Part shown: positions 1 through 5,572 of the stretch, in pieces
How the letters are laid out: every line of letters begins with the position of its first letter
Numbering within the stretch: position 1 is the first letter of the stretch
DNA from: Ignavibacteria bacterium
Lineage (GTDB): Bacteria; Bacteroidota; Ignavibacteria; Ignavibacteriales; Ignavibacteriaceae
DNA length: 5,572 nucleotides
Direction of reading: 5' to 3'
NCBI GenBank assembly: GCA_030648225.1
Contig: JAUSIA010000141.1
Coordinates: 1 to 5,572 of the forward strand
The notes under the pieces: model-generated
The model's input: the letters and a program-made list of their open reading frames with translations, nothing else
What the model was told of the DNA's origin: nothing
Databases searched by the model: none
Program-made: the position numbers and the translations under genes

Positions 1-557
1 CCCAGATAATAAAAACAGCCGTAAAACGTTTCGCACGGCATGGCTTAAATAAAACAACACTTACTGAAATTGCCCGCGACCTTAGAATTGGTAAAGCAAC
101 AATCTATCATTATTTCAATTCTAAGGAGGAACTTTTCTATCAAACTATGGAATATGATGCATCTCTTGTCGTTGAAGACATCAAACAAATTTTTAATAAT
201 GAACAGCTTTCAACTAAAGAAAGATTTCTTGAATACTTTAATTACAAACAGGAGATATATAATAAGTACAAGCTGCTTTATGATGTAATGATAAGAGTCT
301 TAAAAGAAGAAGGACCTGAAAAGGAACACGAGATTCTTAAAAAGCTTCTTCAAAATGAAGAGGAAGTTTTGAAACTTGTATTAAGCTCTCTTTATAACAG
401 CAAGATTGAATCAATGAATCCAGAACTGCCGAAGTTTTTTGCAATGCAAAGCTGGGGAATTCTTTTTGGGAAAAAGCTGAATGATATAAGGAGTGATGGT
501 ACTATTCAAAGTTCTAAAGATTTACTGTTGGAAAGTTTGGATAATTTTATTAGCTGA
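1..557 (+). CDS. TetR/AcrR-family transcriptional regulator (5' partial)
   Basis: The reading frame is open from position 3 and ends at TGA 555-557, giving 184 visible residues. TetR regulators are usually about 190-210 residues, so only some ten N-terminal residues are likely missing. The N-terminal DNA-binding domain is clear: a first helix with AVKRFARHG at visible residues 6-14, then TTLTEIARDL (18-27) and the recognition helix with ATIYHYFNSKEEL (32-44), the classic TetR helix-turn-helix. The rest (about 50-184) should be the helical ligand-binding and dimerisation domain, which is too variable to name a ligand. The ATG at 147 is internal, because the helix-turn-helix lies upstream of it in the same frame. 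The gene converges on the phosphate cluster, so nothing suggests that it controls that cluster. Its target is more likely to its left, outside the window. Family assignment is firm; the specific function is unknown. Confidence 0.93.
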   Translation, partial: QIIKTAVKRFARHGLNKTTLTEIARDLRIGKATIYHYFNSKEELFYQTMEYDASLVVEDIKQIFNNEQLSTKERFLEYFNYKQEIYNKYKLLYDVMIRVLKEEGPEKEHEILKKLLQNEEEVLKLVLSSLYNSKIESMNPELPKFFAMQSWGILFGKKLNDIRSDGTIQSSKDLLLESLDNFIS

Positions 558-619
558 ATTAGAGTTTTGAATTCCTTCTAATCATATTCTAAGGAAAAAT
601 CTATTTGATGATTAAAATC

Positions 620-759
620 CAAATCCCAAAAAACAAATAACAAATAATTTTCAATAACCAAATATCAATCACAAAAATATGGTAAGGGGTTTGGAATTTT
701 GTACCTGCCTGGCGGCAGACAGGTTTGTTTATTGGTGCTTATTTGGTTTTTGAGATTTG
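620..759. repeat. Long imperfect inverted repeat in the convergent gap
   Basis: The 285-nt gap 558-842 between the two convergent genes has no credible ORF but contains this structure. The outer arms 620-640 and 739-759 are reverse complements at 19 of 21 positions (left arm CAAATCCCAAAAAACAAAT plus AA). Inner arms 651-662 and 724-735 match at 10 of 12. The centre holds a GC-rich palindrome (703-724). The A/C-rich left arm resembles dispersed intergenic repeats that I recall from environmental Bacteroidota-like genomes, but that recollection could not be checked here. A folded transcript from either strand could form a long A/U-rich stem, so the element may help end both converging transcripts. 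It could equally be a non-autonomous mobile or REP-like element. The flanks 558-619 and 760-842 show nothing else convincing. Confidence 0.65.
703..724. repeat. GC-rich 22-nt imperfect palindrome
   Basis: ACCTGCCTGGCGGCAGACAG plus GT reads as a near-perfect palindrome. Five outer base pairs (703-707 with 720-724) are followed by one C/A mismatch (708/719), three more pairs (709-711 with 716-718) and a four-base loop at 712-715. It stands out sharply as a GC island in A/T-rich DNA. On the plus strand it runs into TTTGTTTA, so it could act as a weak intrinsic terminator for the TetR gene, although it lies about 145 nt past that stop codon. The minus-strand continuation lacks a T run, so it is a poor terminator for phoU. 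It may instead be the core of a dispersed repeat. Confidence 0.6.
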
Positions 760-842
760 AAGATTGAAAATTTTATAGTATTGGCTGGAATAATAAATAA
801 GGACTAACATTCCATTCATTCCAATTTTCACTTTTCCAGAGG

Positions 843-1538
843 TTATTCCTCATCGTCATCTGTATCCTCGCTGAACAAATACTTTTCATATTTATGCTTT
901 ACCATTCTCGCTTCTACAATAAAGTAAACATCCTCAGCAATGTTTGTTGCATGATCACCCAATCTTTCAAGCTGGCGCGAAATAACAAGCAATGCAACTG
1001 CAGTTTGTATATCATCAGGATTCTTTTTCATAATATCAACAAGTATCTGGTGATTCTCTTTATTGTGCTGATCGAGTATTCTATCTGTCTCAATAACTTT
1101 TTTAGCAAGCTGTGCATCATCCTGTATAAAAGAATCAATGGAGAGACGGATCATTTCTCTTACAATCTTTGCCATCTCAGCAAAATGAGTTTTATTAATC
1201 CACTCAGGTTTCTTCTCCATAAGCTTTGAATTCTCAACGATATTAACTGCTATATCCCCCATTCTTTCAAGATTTGTATTGATTGTAAGAGCAGACATAA
1301 TTAAACGAAGATCCATTGCAACAGGCTGGTTTAATGCAAAAATTTTCTGGCATATCTTATCAATCTTAACATCATATTTATCTACCTTCTTCTCTTTCTC
1401 CATAATAATATCGGCAAGTGAAGGATTCTCTTCTTCAATTAATCTTATAGCCATCTCTACCTGTTCATCAACAAGCGAGCACATTTTCAATATTCTTGTT
1501 TTCAGCTTTTCAAGCTGCTGATCAACTTGTCTTTCCAT
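843..1538 (-). CDS. phoU: Phosphate signalling/uptake regulator PhoU
   Basis: PhoU is a cytoplasmic helical protein that associates with the Pst transporter and the PhoR sensor kinase. It restrains phosphate uptake and Pho-regulon signalling when phosphate is plentiful. The 231-residue length fits the family. The two tandem three-helix PhoU repeats are visible, at about residues 15-105 and 118-210. Each carries the conserved metal-binding type motif near its end: LERMGDIAVNIVE at 90-102 and LERLGDHATNIAEDV at 190-204. The conserved segment QPVAMDLR is at 71-78. The C-terminus is strongly acidic (EDTDDDEE, 224-231). The ATG start at 1536-1538 gives a family-like N-terminus (MERQVDQQLEKLK), although no Shine-Dalgarno sequence is evident. 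It is the last gene of the pst cluster, 56 nt after pstB, which is the usual place for phoU. The assignment is secure. Confidence 0.97.
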   Translation of the reverse strand: MERQVDQQLEKLKTRILKMCSLVDEQVEMAIRLIEEENPSLADIIMEKEKKVDKYDVKIDKICQKIFALNQPVAMDLRLIMSALTINTNLERMGDIAVNIVENSKLMEKKPEWINKTHFAEMAKIVREMIRLSIDSFIQDDAQLAKKVIETDRILDQHNKENHQILVDIMKKNPDDIQTAVALLVISRQLERLGDHATNIAEDVYFIVEARMVKHKYEKYLFSEDTDDDEE

Positions 1539-1554
1539 TTAAATTCAAATTTAA
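1539..1554. other. A/T palindrome abutting the phoU start codon
   Basis: TTAAATTCAAATTTAA has perfect 7-nt inverted arms around a 2-nt centre and touches the phoU ATG. It takes the place where a ribosome binding site would be expected. It lies in the 56-nt pstB-phoU gap, the longest gap in the cluster. It could be a protein-binding site, or just chance in A/T-rich DNA, and no function is assigned. Confidence 0.3.
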
Positions 1555-1594
1555 TTAAAAGATGCTTCTAAAAAAGGATTAAATAATATAAAAA

Positions 1595-2353
1595 TCAACC
1601 AAACCTTCCGGTTACATAATCTTCGGTCTGTTTCTTTGTAGGATTAGTAAATATTTTAGATGTCTTATCATATTCAATTAATTCACCAAGATAAAAGAAT
1701 GCAGTCTGATCACTCACTCTTGCTGCCTGCTGCATATTATGAGTGACGATAACTATGGTGTACTTAGTTTTAAGTTCGTGAATAAGTTCTTCAATTTTAG
1801 CTGTGGATAAGGGATCAAGAGCGCTTGCCGGTTCATCCATAAGAACTATTTCAGGTTCAACTGCAAGAGCACGTGCAATGCAAAGTCTCTGCTGCTGTCC
1901 ACCCGATAAACTGAGTGCTGGTTCATGCAACCTGTCGTAAACTTCATTCCAGAGAGCAGCCTGCTTTAAAGTTTTTTCAGCTGTTTCATCCAGAACTTTT
2001 TTATCTCTGATTCCATTTATCTTCAAACCATAAATGAGATTTTCATAAATGGTTTTTGGAAAGAGATTTGATTTTTGAAAAACCATCCCGATCCTTTTCC
2101 TGAGGTTTACAACATCAATCTGCTTATCATAAATGTTTACACCTTCAATCAATACTTCCCCCTGAATTTTAACATGATCAATCAGATCATTCATTCTGTT
2201 AAGAACCCGCAAAAAAGTTGATTTACCGCAGCCGGAAGGTCCAATAAAAGCAGTTACCTTTTTAGCAGGAATCTCTATCGAAATATTTTTTAACGCTTGT
2301 TTCTCGCCGTAATAGAGATCAAAGTTATTAACTGATATTTTTACTTCTTTCAT
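1595..2353 (-). CDS. pstB: Phosphate ABC transporter ATP-binding protein PstB
   Basis: PstB is the ATPase of the PstSCAB high-affinity phosphate importer. It is bound to the cytoplasmic face of PstC-PstA and powers transport by ATP hydrolysis. The full set of ABC ATPase motifs is intact: Walker [10 protein letters not shown] at residues 38-46, Q-loop glutamine 93 (VFQKSNLFP), signature [15 protein letters not shown] at 149-163, Walker B IVLMDEP at 169-175 with catalytic Glu174, D-loop SALD at 177-180 and switch His205. PstB-typical segments include [12 protein letters not shown] (47-58), [15 protein letters not shown] (177-191) and the C-terminal [10 protein letters not shown]. The 252 residues match the family. 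The ATG at 2351-2353 follows the pstA stop by 9 nt. An AGGAAGA tract inside the end of pstA, about 15 nt upstream of the ATG, may be a distant ribosome binding site. The assignment is secure. Confidence 0.98.
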   Translation of the reverse strand: MKEVKISVNNFDLYYGEKQALKNISIEIPAKKVTAFIGPSGCGKSTFLRVLNRMNDLIDHVKIQGEVLIEGVNIYDKQIDVVNLRKRIGMVFQKSNLFPKTIYENLIYGLKINGIRDKKVLDETAEKTLKQAALWNEVYDRLHEPALSLSGGQQQRLCIARALAVEPEIVLMDEPASALDPLSTAKIEELIHELKTKYTIVIVTHNMQQAARVSDQTAFFYLGELIEYDKTSKIFTNPTKKQTEDYVTGRFG

Positions 2354-2362
2354 CTGAAAATT

Positions 2363-3313
2363 TTATAATCTTCCTAAAATTTTTCTAAACCTGTACCTGA
2401 AAAGAATTGCTGTAATGTTCAGCAAAAAAGTTAATGCAATAAGAACTAATGTTGAGCCATATTGTATTGGCAAAGTTTTAGTTGGGTTTGACGACTGTGT
2501 TGCCAGAATAAAAATATGATATGCAAGATACATAAATTGTTCTGTAGGATTTATCATCGGGATACAATAATCACCAATGCAAAGATCCACAACCGGGAGA
2601 TTGGGAAGAAAAAAAGCTGCGCCAAGAAAAAGAATAGGGGCTGTTTCTCCCGCACCGCGGCTTATTGCGAGAATTGTTCCTGTTAAAATTCCGGGCCTTG
2701 CCTGGGGCAGAACAACATGTTTAATTGTCTGCCATTTGGTTGCGCCCAATCCATAAGAAGCATCTCTGTGGGTTTTAGGTACTGAATTAAGGGCTTCAAG
2801 TGTTGAAACGATTACAATTGGCAGAACAAGAACTGCAAGCGTTGCAGATGCCCACAACAATGCAGGCTGTCCGAAAAGTAAACCTGTTTCCAAAACATCA
2901 TCTATATTTCTTCCTATAAAAAGAATAAAGAAACCCAGACCGAACAGACCAAAAACAATTGAAGGAACTCCTGCAAGATTGTTTATTGATGTCCTTATCA
3001 CCCTTGTAAAGAAAGTATCTTTTGCATATTCATTAAGATATATAGCAGAAAAAACTCCAAGTGGAACTGCAAACAAAATCATAATAAATGTTACAGCTAT
3101 AGTACCAAAAATTGCAGGGCCAATTCCTCCTTTAGTCATATTGTTTCGTGGGGAATCAAAAACAAATTCTAAAGAGAGTATTCCCGATCCTTCAACAACA
3201 ATTTTCCCAAGAAGCAGAAGAAGAATAATAACAAGCACAAGGAATAATAACCTTATAAGGTTTATAAAAATTATTCCCTGAACATCTTTATGTTTTTGCT
3301 TTAACTGTTCCAT
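2363..3313 (-). CDS. pstA: Phosphate ABC transporter permease PstA
   Basis: PstA is one of the two inner-membrane subunits forming the phosphate channel of the Pst importer. Six hydrophobic segments are visible, roughly at residues 17-40, 65-95, 112-136, 148-172, 208-238 and 284-306. The cytoplasmic EAA coupling loop, which contacts PstB, is clear: EALNSVPKTHRDASYGLGAT starts at 173, followed by KWQTIKHVVLP. PstA-type signatures include NNLAGVPSIVFGLFGLGFF (111-129) and SRGAGETAPILFLGAAFF (218-235), which separate it from PstC. At 316 residues it is slightly longer than many PstA proteins. The segment before the last membrane helix (about 237-283) contains two cysteines, Cys245 and Cys250, probably facing the periplasm. 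The ATG at 3311-3313 lies 3 nt after the pstC stop, which suggests translational coupling. The assignment is secure. Confidence 0.96.
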   Translation of the reverse strand: MEQLKQKHKDVQGIIFINLIRLLFLVLVIILLLLLGKIVVEGSGILSLEFVFDSPRNNMTKGGIGPAIFGTIAVTFIMILFAVPLGVFSAIYLNEYAKDTFFTRVIRTSINNLAGVPSIVFGLFGLGFFILFIGRNIDDVLETGLLFGQPALLWASATLAVLVLPIVIVSTLEALNSVPKTHRDASYGLGATKWQTIKHVVLPQARPGILTGTILAISRGAGETAPILFLGAAFFLPNLPVVDLCIGDYCIPMINPTEQFMYLAYHIFILATQSSNPTKTLPIQYGSTLVLIALTFLLNITAILFRYRFRKILGRL

Positions 3314-3316
3314 TTG

Positions 3317-4315
3317 CTAAAAAGTATTTTTCTTTCTCATCTTGCTAATTACTATTTCTGCAATAAGATTAAGAAAGAATGTAATTGTAAAAAGAACAAT
3401 TCCTATAAAAAATAATGCATAGTAATGATCCGAACCCTGAGATACCTCACCCATTTCCGCAGCAATAGTTGCAGTCATAGTTCTTACGCTCTCAAAAATA
3501 TTTGCAGTAATATTAGCAGCATTCCCTGATGCCATAAGCACAATCATAGTTTCACCAATTGCCCTGCCGAATCCAAGAATAATACTTGCAGATACGCCGC
3601 TGAATGCAGCAGGAAGAATAACATGCCTTATTGTTTGCCATTTGGTTGCTCCCAGGCCATAAGAAGCCATTCTTAAATCATTAGGAATAGAATGAAGTGC
3701 ATCTTCTGTTAAAGAAGCTATGATAGGAATTATAACAAATGATAAACCAAGTGAAGCAATAAAAGCATTCAACCTGTTCACAGGATTAAGAAGATCATTA
3801 AAGAATGAGGCTCCAACAGCAAGCATAATAAAACCGAGAACCACAGTTGGGATTCCTGCAAAAAGTTCGATCATAGGTTTAAGGAATTCTTTCAGTTTCG
3901 GGTTTGCAACCTCAGAAAGATAAATTCCTGCTGCTACTCCAAAAATTGTAGAAATTATTGTACCAGGAATTGCGGTAAGTAATGTTCCAAGGATTAATGG
4001 GACTAATGAATACCTTGCTTCTGCTGAAGTTGGATACCATTCATATACTCTTTTTACAGAACCGTCCGCCTGAACCTGATCAAGGTAAATAAAATCAAGA
4101 AACCCAATATGCTCAAGGGCTTTGAATCCTTCTTTAAATAAAAAAACAAAAATCAGGATTATAAATACAAGTGCCATTGCACCATTAACAGCAAAGAAAT
4201 ATTTAATTATTCTTTCTTTAATGCGTATAGATTTTTTTATCTTTTTTCCGAAGGAAGATTCTTGAGATCTGTCAGGAGTTTTTATATCAGTAATATGTGA
4301 TTGTTCTGCTATCAA
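3317..4315 (-). CDS. pstC: Phosphate ABC transporter permease PstC
   Basis: PstC is the partner of PstA in the inner-membrane channel of the phosphate importer. Hydrophobic segments lie at about residues 39-61, 105-133, 148-172, 182-203, 238-262 and 302-325. The EAA loop is EDALHSIPNDLRMASYGLGA from 204, then TKWQTIRHVILP. PstC-type signatures are LFAGIPTVVLGF (151-162), GFGRAIGETMIVLMASGNAA (248-267) and TMTATIAAEMGE (279-290). A periplasmic segment of about 40 residues separates helices 1 and 2. The start is uncertain: the frame begins with TTG at 4313-4315, with no clear Shine-Dalgarno sequence and no in-frame ATG before the first membrane segment. The cytoplasmic N-terminal tail of about 38 residues is basic (KKIKKSIRIKERIIK), as expected for an inside-facing end. 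It follows the porin gene by 25 nt. Function is secure; the exact start is not. Confidence 0.95.
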   Translation of the reverse strand: MIAEQSHITDIKTPDRSQESSFGKKIKKSIRIKERIIKYFFAVNGAMALVFIILIFVFLFKEGFKALEHIGFLDFIYLDQVQADGSVKRVYEWYPTSAEARYSLVPLILGTLLTAIPGTIISTIFGVAAGIYLSEVANPKLKEFLKPMIELFAGIPTVVLGFIMLAVGASFFNDLLNPVNRLNAFIASLGLSFVIIPIIASLTEDALHSIPNDLRMASYGLGATKWQTIRHVILPAAFSGVSASIILGFGRAIGETMIVLMASGNAANITANIFESVRTMTATIAAEMGEVSQGSDHYYALFFIGIVLFTITFFLNLIAEIVISKMRKKNTF

Positions 4316-4340
4316 TATTTTTTATGTTAAAATTTTAAGA

Positions 4341-5414
4341 TCAAAGAAAACTATAATAGAAAGTTATTCTTCCTGTAACAGATGCATCATAATTATTTCC
4401 ATCTAAAGATTCATAAGTTTCAATAAGTACATTAGGCATAAGTGATACAGAAGCATCAGGTTTAAAGACCAAACTAAAAATATAAAAGTTTCTTGAATCA
4501 CCATTGAAATCAGAATCTATGTTGGGATCAAAATGATCAAACCTTACGACTGCTCCTATTAATGAAGAAAAGCTATAAGAGCCAAAAGCAGAAATACCAA
4601 GAGCATTTCTTGTCTGATAAACTAAGCTTGATATCGTTTGCTCAGCAAATCCATTTTCTCTCATTTGCAGAAAGCTTTCAATTCCAAAACTAAATTTATC
4701 TTTCTCGCTATAGCCTGCAAAGAGAGCTGTTGTAATATCATTATTATTTAAAGTAACAGAATTAACTTTTAATGAAGGTCTGATTTTAAGATCTCCATAA
4801 ACAGTAACAGAAATATTCTTCAAAGGTTTAAAATGCAGATGCCCGTAAAATCTTTTATACTTATCAATCTCCGGAGAATTACCGCTGTTATTACCAATCA
4901 TTAGCCAGTAATTAATATTACCGGAATTATCAAACATACCTTTTAAAGATATACCTAAATCACGTGAAGAGACTATCCCTCTCAGATCCATTATAGTTTT
5001 TTCTAAAGAACGATATCCCCAAACTGCTTCTGAAATTTCAAATGAAGGTGGCGGCTGCAATCCTAATATTATATCACTACCATCAAAGATGTTCTTCCAT
5101 TTCAAGTAAGCATCTTTTAAAGCTACACCTATTTTCCCGTTACTTGTGTTGGCGGATTGATCGGCTTCAAGCCTGAATCTTGTATCAAAAGTTTCCGAAA
5201 TTTTATAATCATAAGTAAAATAAATTCTTCTGAACTGGAAACCATTAAGATCCTTTTTCCCAGGAAGAGCGATATTACTTAAGGAATCAATTAAAGGATC
5301 CCTTGAAATATTATAAAAATAATCCCCAAACATATTTCCGGAAATCTTTCCGTTTTGCCCGAATATTCCTGTTGCGCAAACAACAGAAATAAAAACTAAA
5401 AAATAGTGCTTCAA
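4341..5414 (-). CDS. Outer-membrane porin, phosphate-selective porin O/P-like
   Basis: This is probably an outer-membrane beta-barrel channel admitting phosphate or another anion to the periplasm for the Pst importer. Residues 1-19 form a signal peptide (MKHYFLVFISVVCATGIFG), with likely cleavage next to Gln20. Alternating polar/hydrophobic strands rich in Tyr and Phe follow throughout, as in a barrel. The segments FQFRRIYFTYDYKISETFDT (59-78), which leads into RFRLEAD, and SSRDLGISLKGMF (149-161) resemble the Porin O/P (OprP/OprO) family. At 357 residues it is a little shorter than the 400-plus common in Pseudomonas OprP. The C-terminal strand ends TFYYSFL, so the last residue is Leu rather than the usual Phe. 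The start is TTG at 5412-5414, because an in-frame stop (5430-5432) lies just upstream with no ATG between. It heads the pst cluster, and that context supports phosphate as substrate. Substrate specificity is inferred. Confidence 0.82.
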   Translation of the reverse strand: MKHYFLVFISVVCATGIFGQNGKISGNMFGDYFYNISRDPLIDSLSNIALPGKKDLNGFQFRRIYFTYDYKISETFDTRFRLEADQSANTSNGKIGVALKDAYLKWKNIFDGSDIILGLQPPPSFEISEAVWGYRSLEKTIMDLRGIVSSRDLGISLKGMFDNSGNINYWLMIGNNSGNSPEIDKYKRFYGHLHFKPLKNISVTVYGDLKIRPSLKVNSVTLNNNDITTALFAGYSEKDKFSFGIESFLQMRENGFAEQTISSLVYQTRNALGISAFGSYSFSSLIGAVVRFDHFDPNIDSDFNGDSRNFYIFSLVFKPDASVSLMPNVLIETYESLDGNNYDASVTGRITFYYSFL

Positions 5415-5426
5415 CTCTCTCTCTCT
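5415..5426 (-). promoter_or_regulatory. (GA)6 purine tract serving as porin ribosome binding site
   Basis: In the coding orientation the bases immediately before the TTG start read AAGAAAGAGAGAGAGAG, including six uninterrupted GA units. No other purine-rich Shine-Dalgarno-like sequence is nearby, so this tract probably provides ribosome binding. It also decides the start, because an in-frame TAA sits just beyond it. A dinucleotide repeat in this place could change length by slippage. Confidence 0.5.
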
Positions 5427-5441
5427 TTCTTAAAACACTAT

Positions 5442-5459
5442 CTTAGTTTTTCAACTAAG
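5442..5459 (-). promoter_or_regulatory. Small hairpin in the porin/pst leader
   Basis: CTTAGTT (5442-5448) and AACTAAG (5453-5459) form a perfect 7-bp inverted repeat with a 4-nt loop, 27 nt upstream of the porin start. If transcribed it would be a weak A/U-rich stem in the 5' leader. It could also be an operator half-site pair. It is not followed by a T run on the coding strand, so it is not a typical terminator. Confidence 0.35.
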
Positions 5460-5469
5460 TTGGTTTATG

Positions 5470-5514
5470 TTTAGTATCCTAAATAATATTTTTTAGTCAT
5501 TCCGTTTTACTAAA
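5470..5514 (-). promoter_or_regulatory. Candidate operator/promoter region of the porin-pst cluster
   Basis: On the coding strand ACTAAA occurs twice exactly 22 nt apart (5492-5497 and 5470-5475). An inverted copy TTTAGT at 5509-5514 makes an 11-nt-spaced inverted repeat with 5492-5497. Pho boxes are built from direct repeats with an 11-nt period, so the 22-nt spacing is suggestive, but the sequence does not resemble the enterobacterial Pho box. The A/T-rich TATTAT between the two direct copies could be part of a -10-like element. No consensus promoter was recognised, so this is a weak candidate. Confidence 0.25.
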
Positions 5515-5543
5515 TCAAAATTAACATAACGGTTGGTTTTTTT

Positions 5544-5569
5544 CCATCTTCCATCTTCCCATCTTCCAT
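5544..5569. repeat. CCATCTT heptamer tandem repeat at the window edge
   Basis: Three CCATCTT units lie at 5544-5550, 5551-5557 and 5559-5565, with one extra C before the third, and are followed by a partial CCAT. A T run (5537-5543) precedes them. The array may continue beyond the window. Its position upstream of the cluster suggests intergenic DNA, so the porin is probably the first gene of its transcript. No function is assigned. Confidence 0.6.
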
Positions 5570-5572
5570 TTT

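Noticed and set aside
147..149. ATG as the start of the TetR-family gene
   Set aside because: The DNA-binding helix-turn-helix is encoded upstream in the same frame, so the true start is outside the window.
70..288. Second plus-strand frame overlapping the TetR gene
   Set aside because: It overlaps the frame carrying a clear TetR helix-turn-helix, and its own translation looks random.
572..596. TTCCTT/AAGGAA inverted repeat just after the TetR gene as a terminator
   Set aside because: The stem has only 6 bp, the loop is 13 nt and A-rich sequence rather than a T run follows.
558..842. A CRISPR array or small RNA gene in the convergent gap
   Set aside because: There are no regularly spaced direct repeats. 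The structure is a single inverted repeat, and no promoter-like signal for an RNA gene was recognised.
894..1521. Plus-strand open frames opposite phoU (894-1229 and 1279-1521)
   Set aside because: They are antisense to a secure phoU gene, have low-complexity composition, match no recognised family and lack plausible start signals.
2979..3923. Plus-strand open frames opposite pstA and pstC (2979-3281 and 3720-3923)
   Set aside because: They are antisense shadows of well-supported permease genes, with no recognisable domain.
5427..5572. A classical enterobacterial Pho box or a riboswitch upstream of the porin
   Set aside because: No CTGTCAT-like direct repeats are present, and no conserved riboswitch core could be recognised.

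Overview
The window looks like a piece of a low-GC Gram-negative bacterial chromosome. A beta-barrel porin with a signal peptide implies an outer membrane. Weak Shine-Dalgarno signals, two apparent TTG starts, A/T-rich gaps and the style of the intergenic repeats suggest the Bacteroidota/Chlorobiota/Ignavibacteriota group. That placement is inference from general character, not from a marker gene.

Layout. Positions 1-557 (+) hold the 3' part of a TetR-family regulator whose first few codons lie outside the window. Positions 558-842 are a convergent intergenic gap with a long imperfect inverted repeat (arms 620-662 and 724-759) around a GC-rich 22-nt palindrome (703-724). Positions 843-5414 are one minus-strand gene cluster. 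In transcription order it contains a phosphate-selective porin-like protein (5414-4341), pstC (4315-3317), pstA (3313-2363), pstB (2353-1595) and phoU (1538-843). Positions 5415-5572 are the leader and probable promoter region of the cluster, with small repeats and a heptamer repeat at the window edge.

How the genes work together. The porin would let anions, presumably phosphate, cross the outer membrane. PstC and PstA form the inner-membrane channel of the high-affinity ABC phosphate importer, and PstB is its ATPase. PhoU links transporter state to the Pho two-component signal and restrains uptake. The periplasmic binding protein PstS, needed for a working importer, is not encoded here, and neither are PhoR or PhoB. 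PstS must be upstream of 5572 or elsewhere. The tight spacing (25, 3, 9 and 56 nt) supports a single transcript that is probably induced by phosphate starvation, although no convincing Pho box was recognised.

No clearly new biological system is visible. The points most worth a second look are the porin-led pst cluster without pstS, the repeat element in the convergent gap, and the (GA)6 tract lying exactly where the porin ribosome binding site should be.
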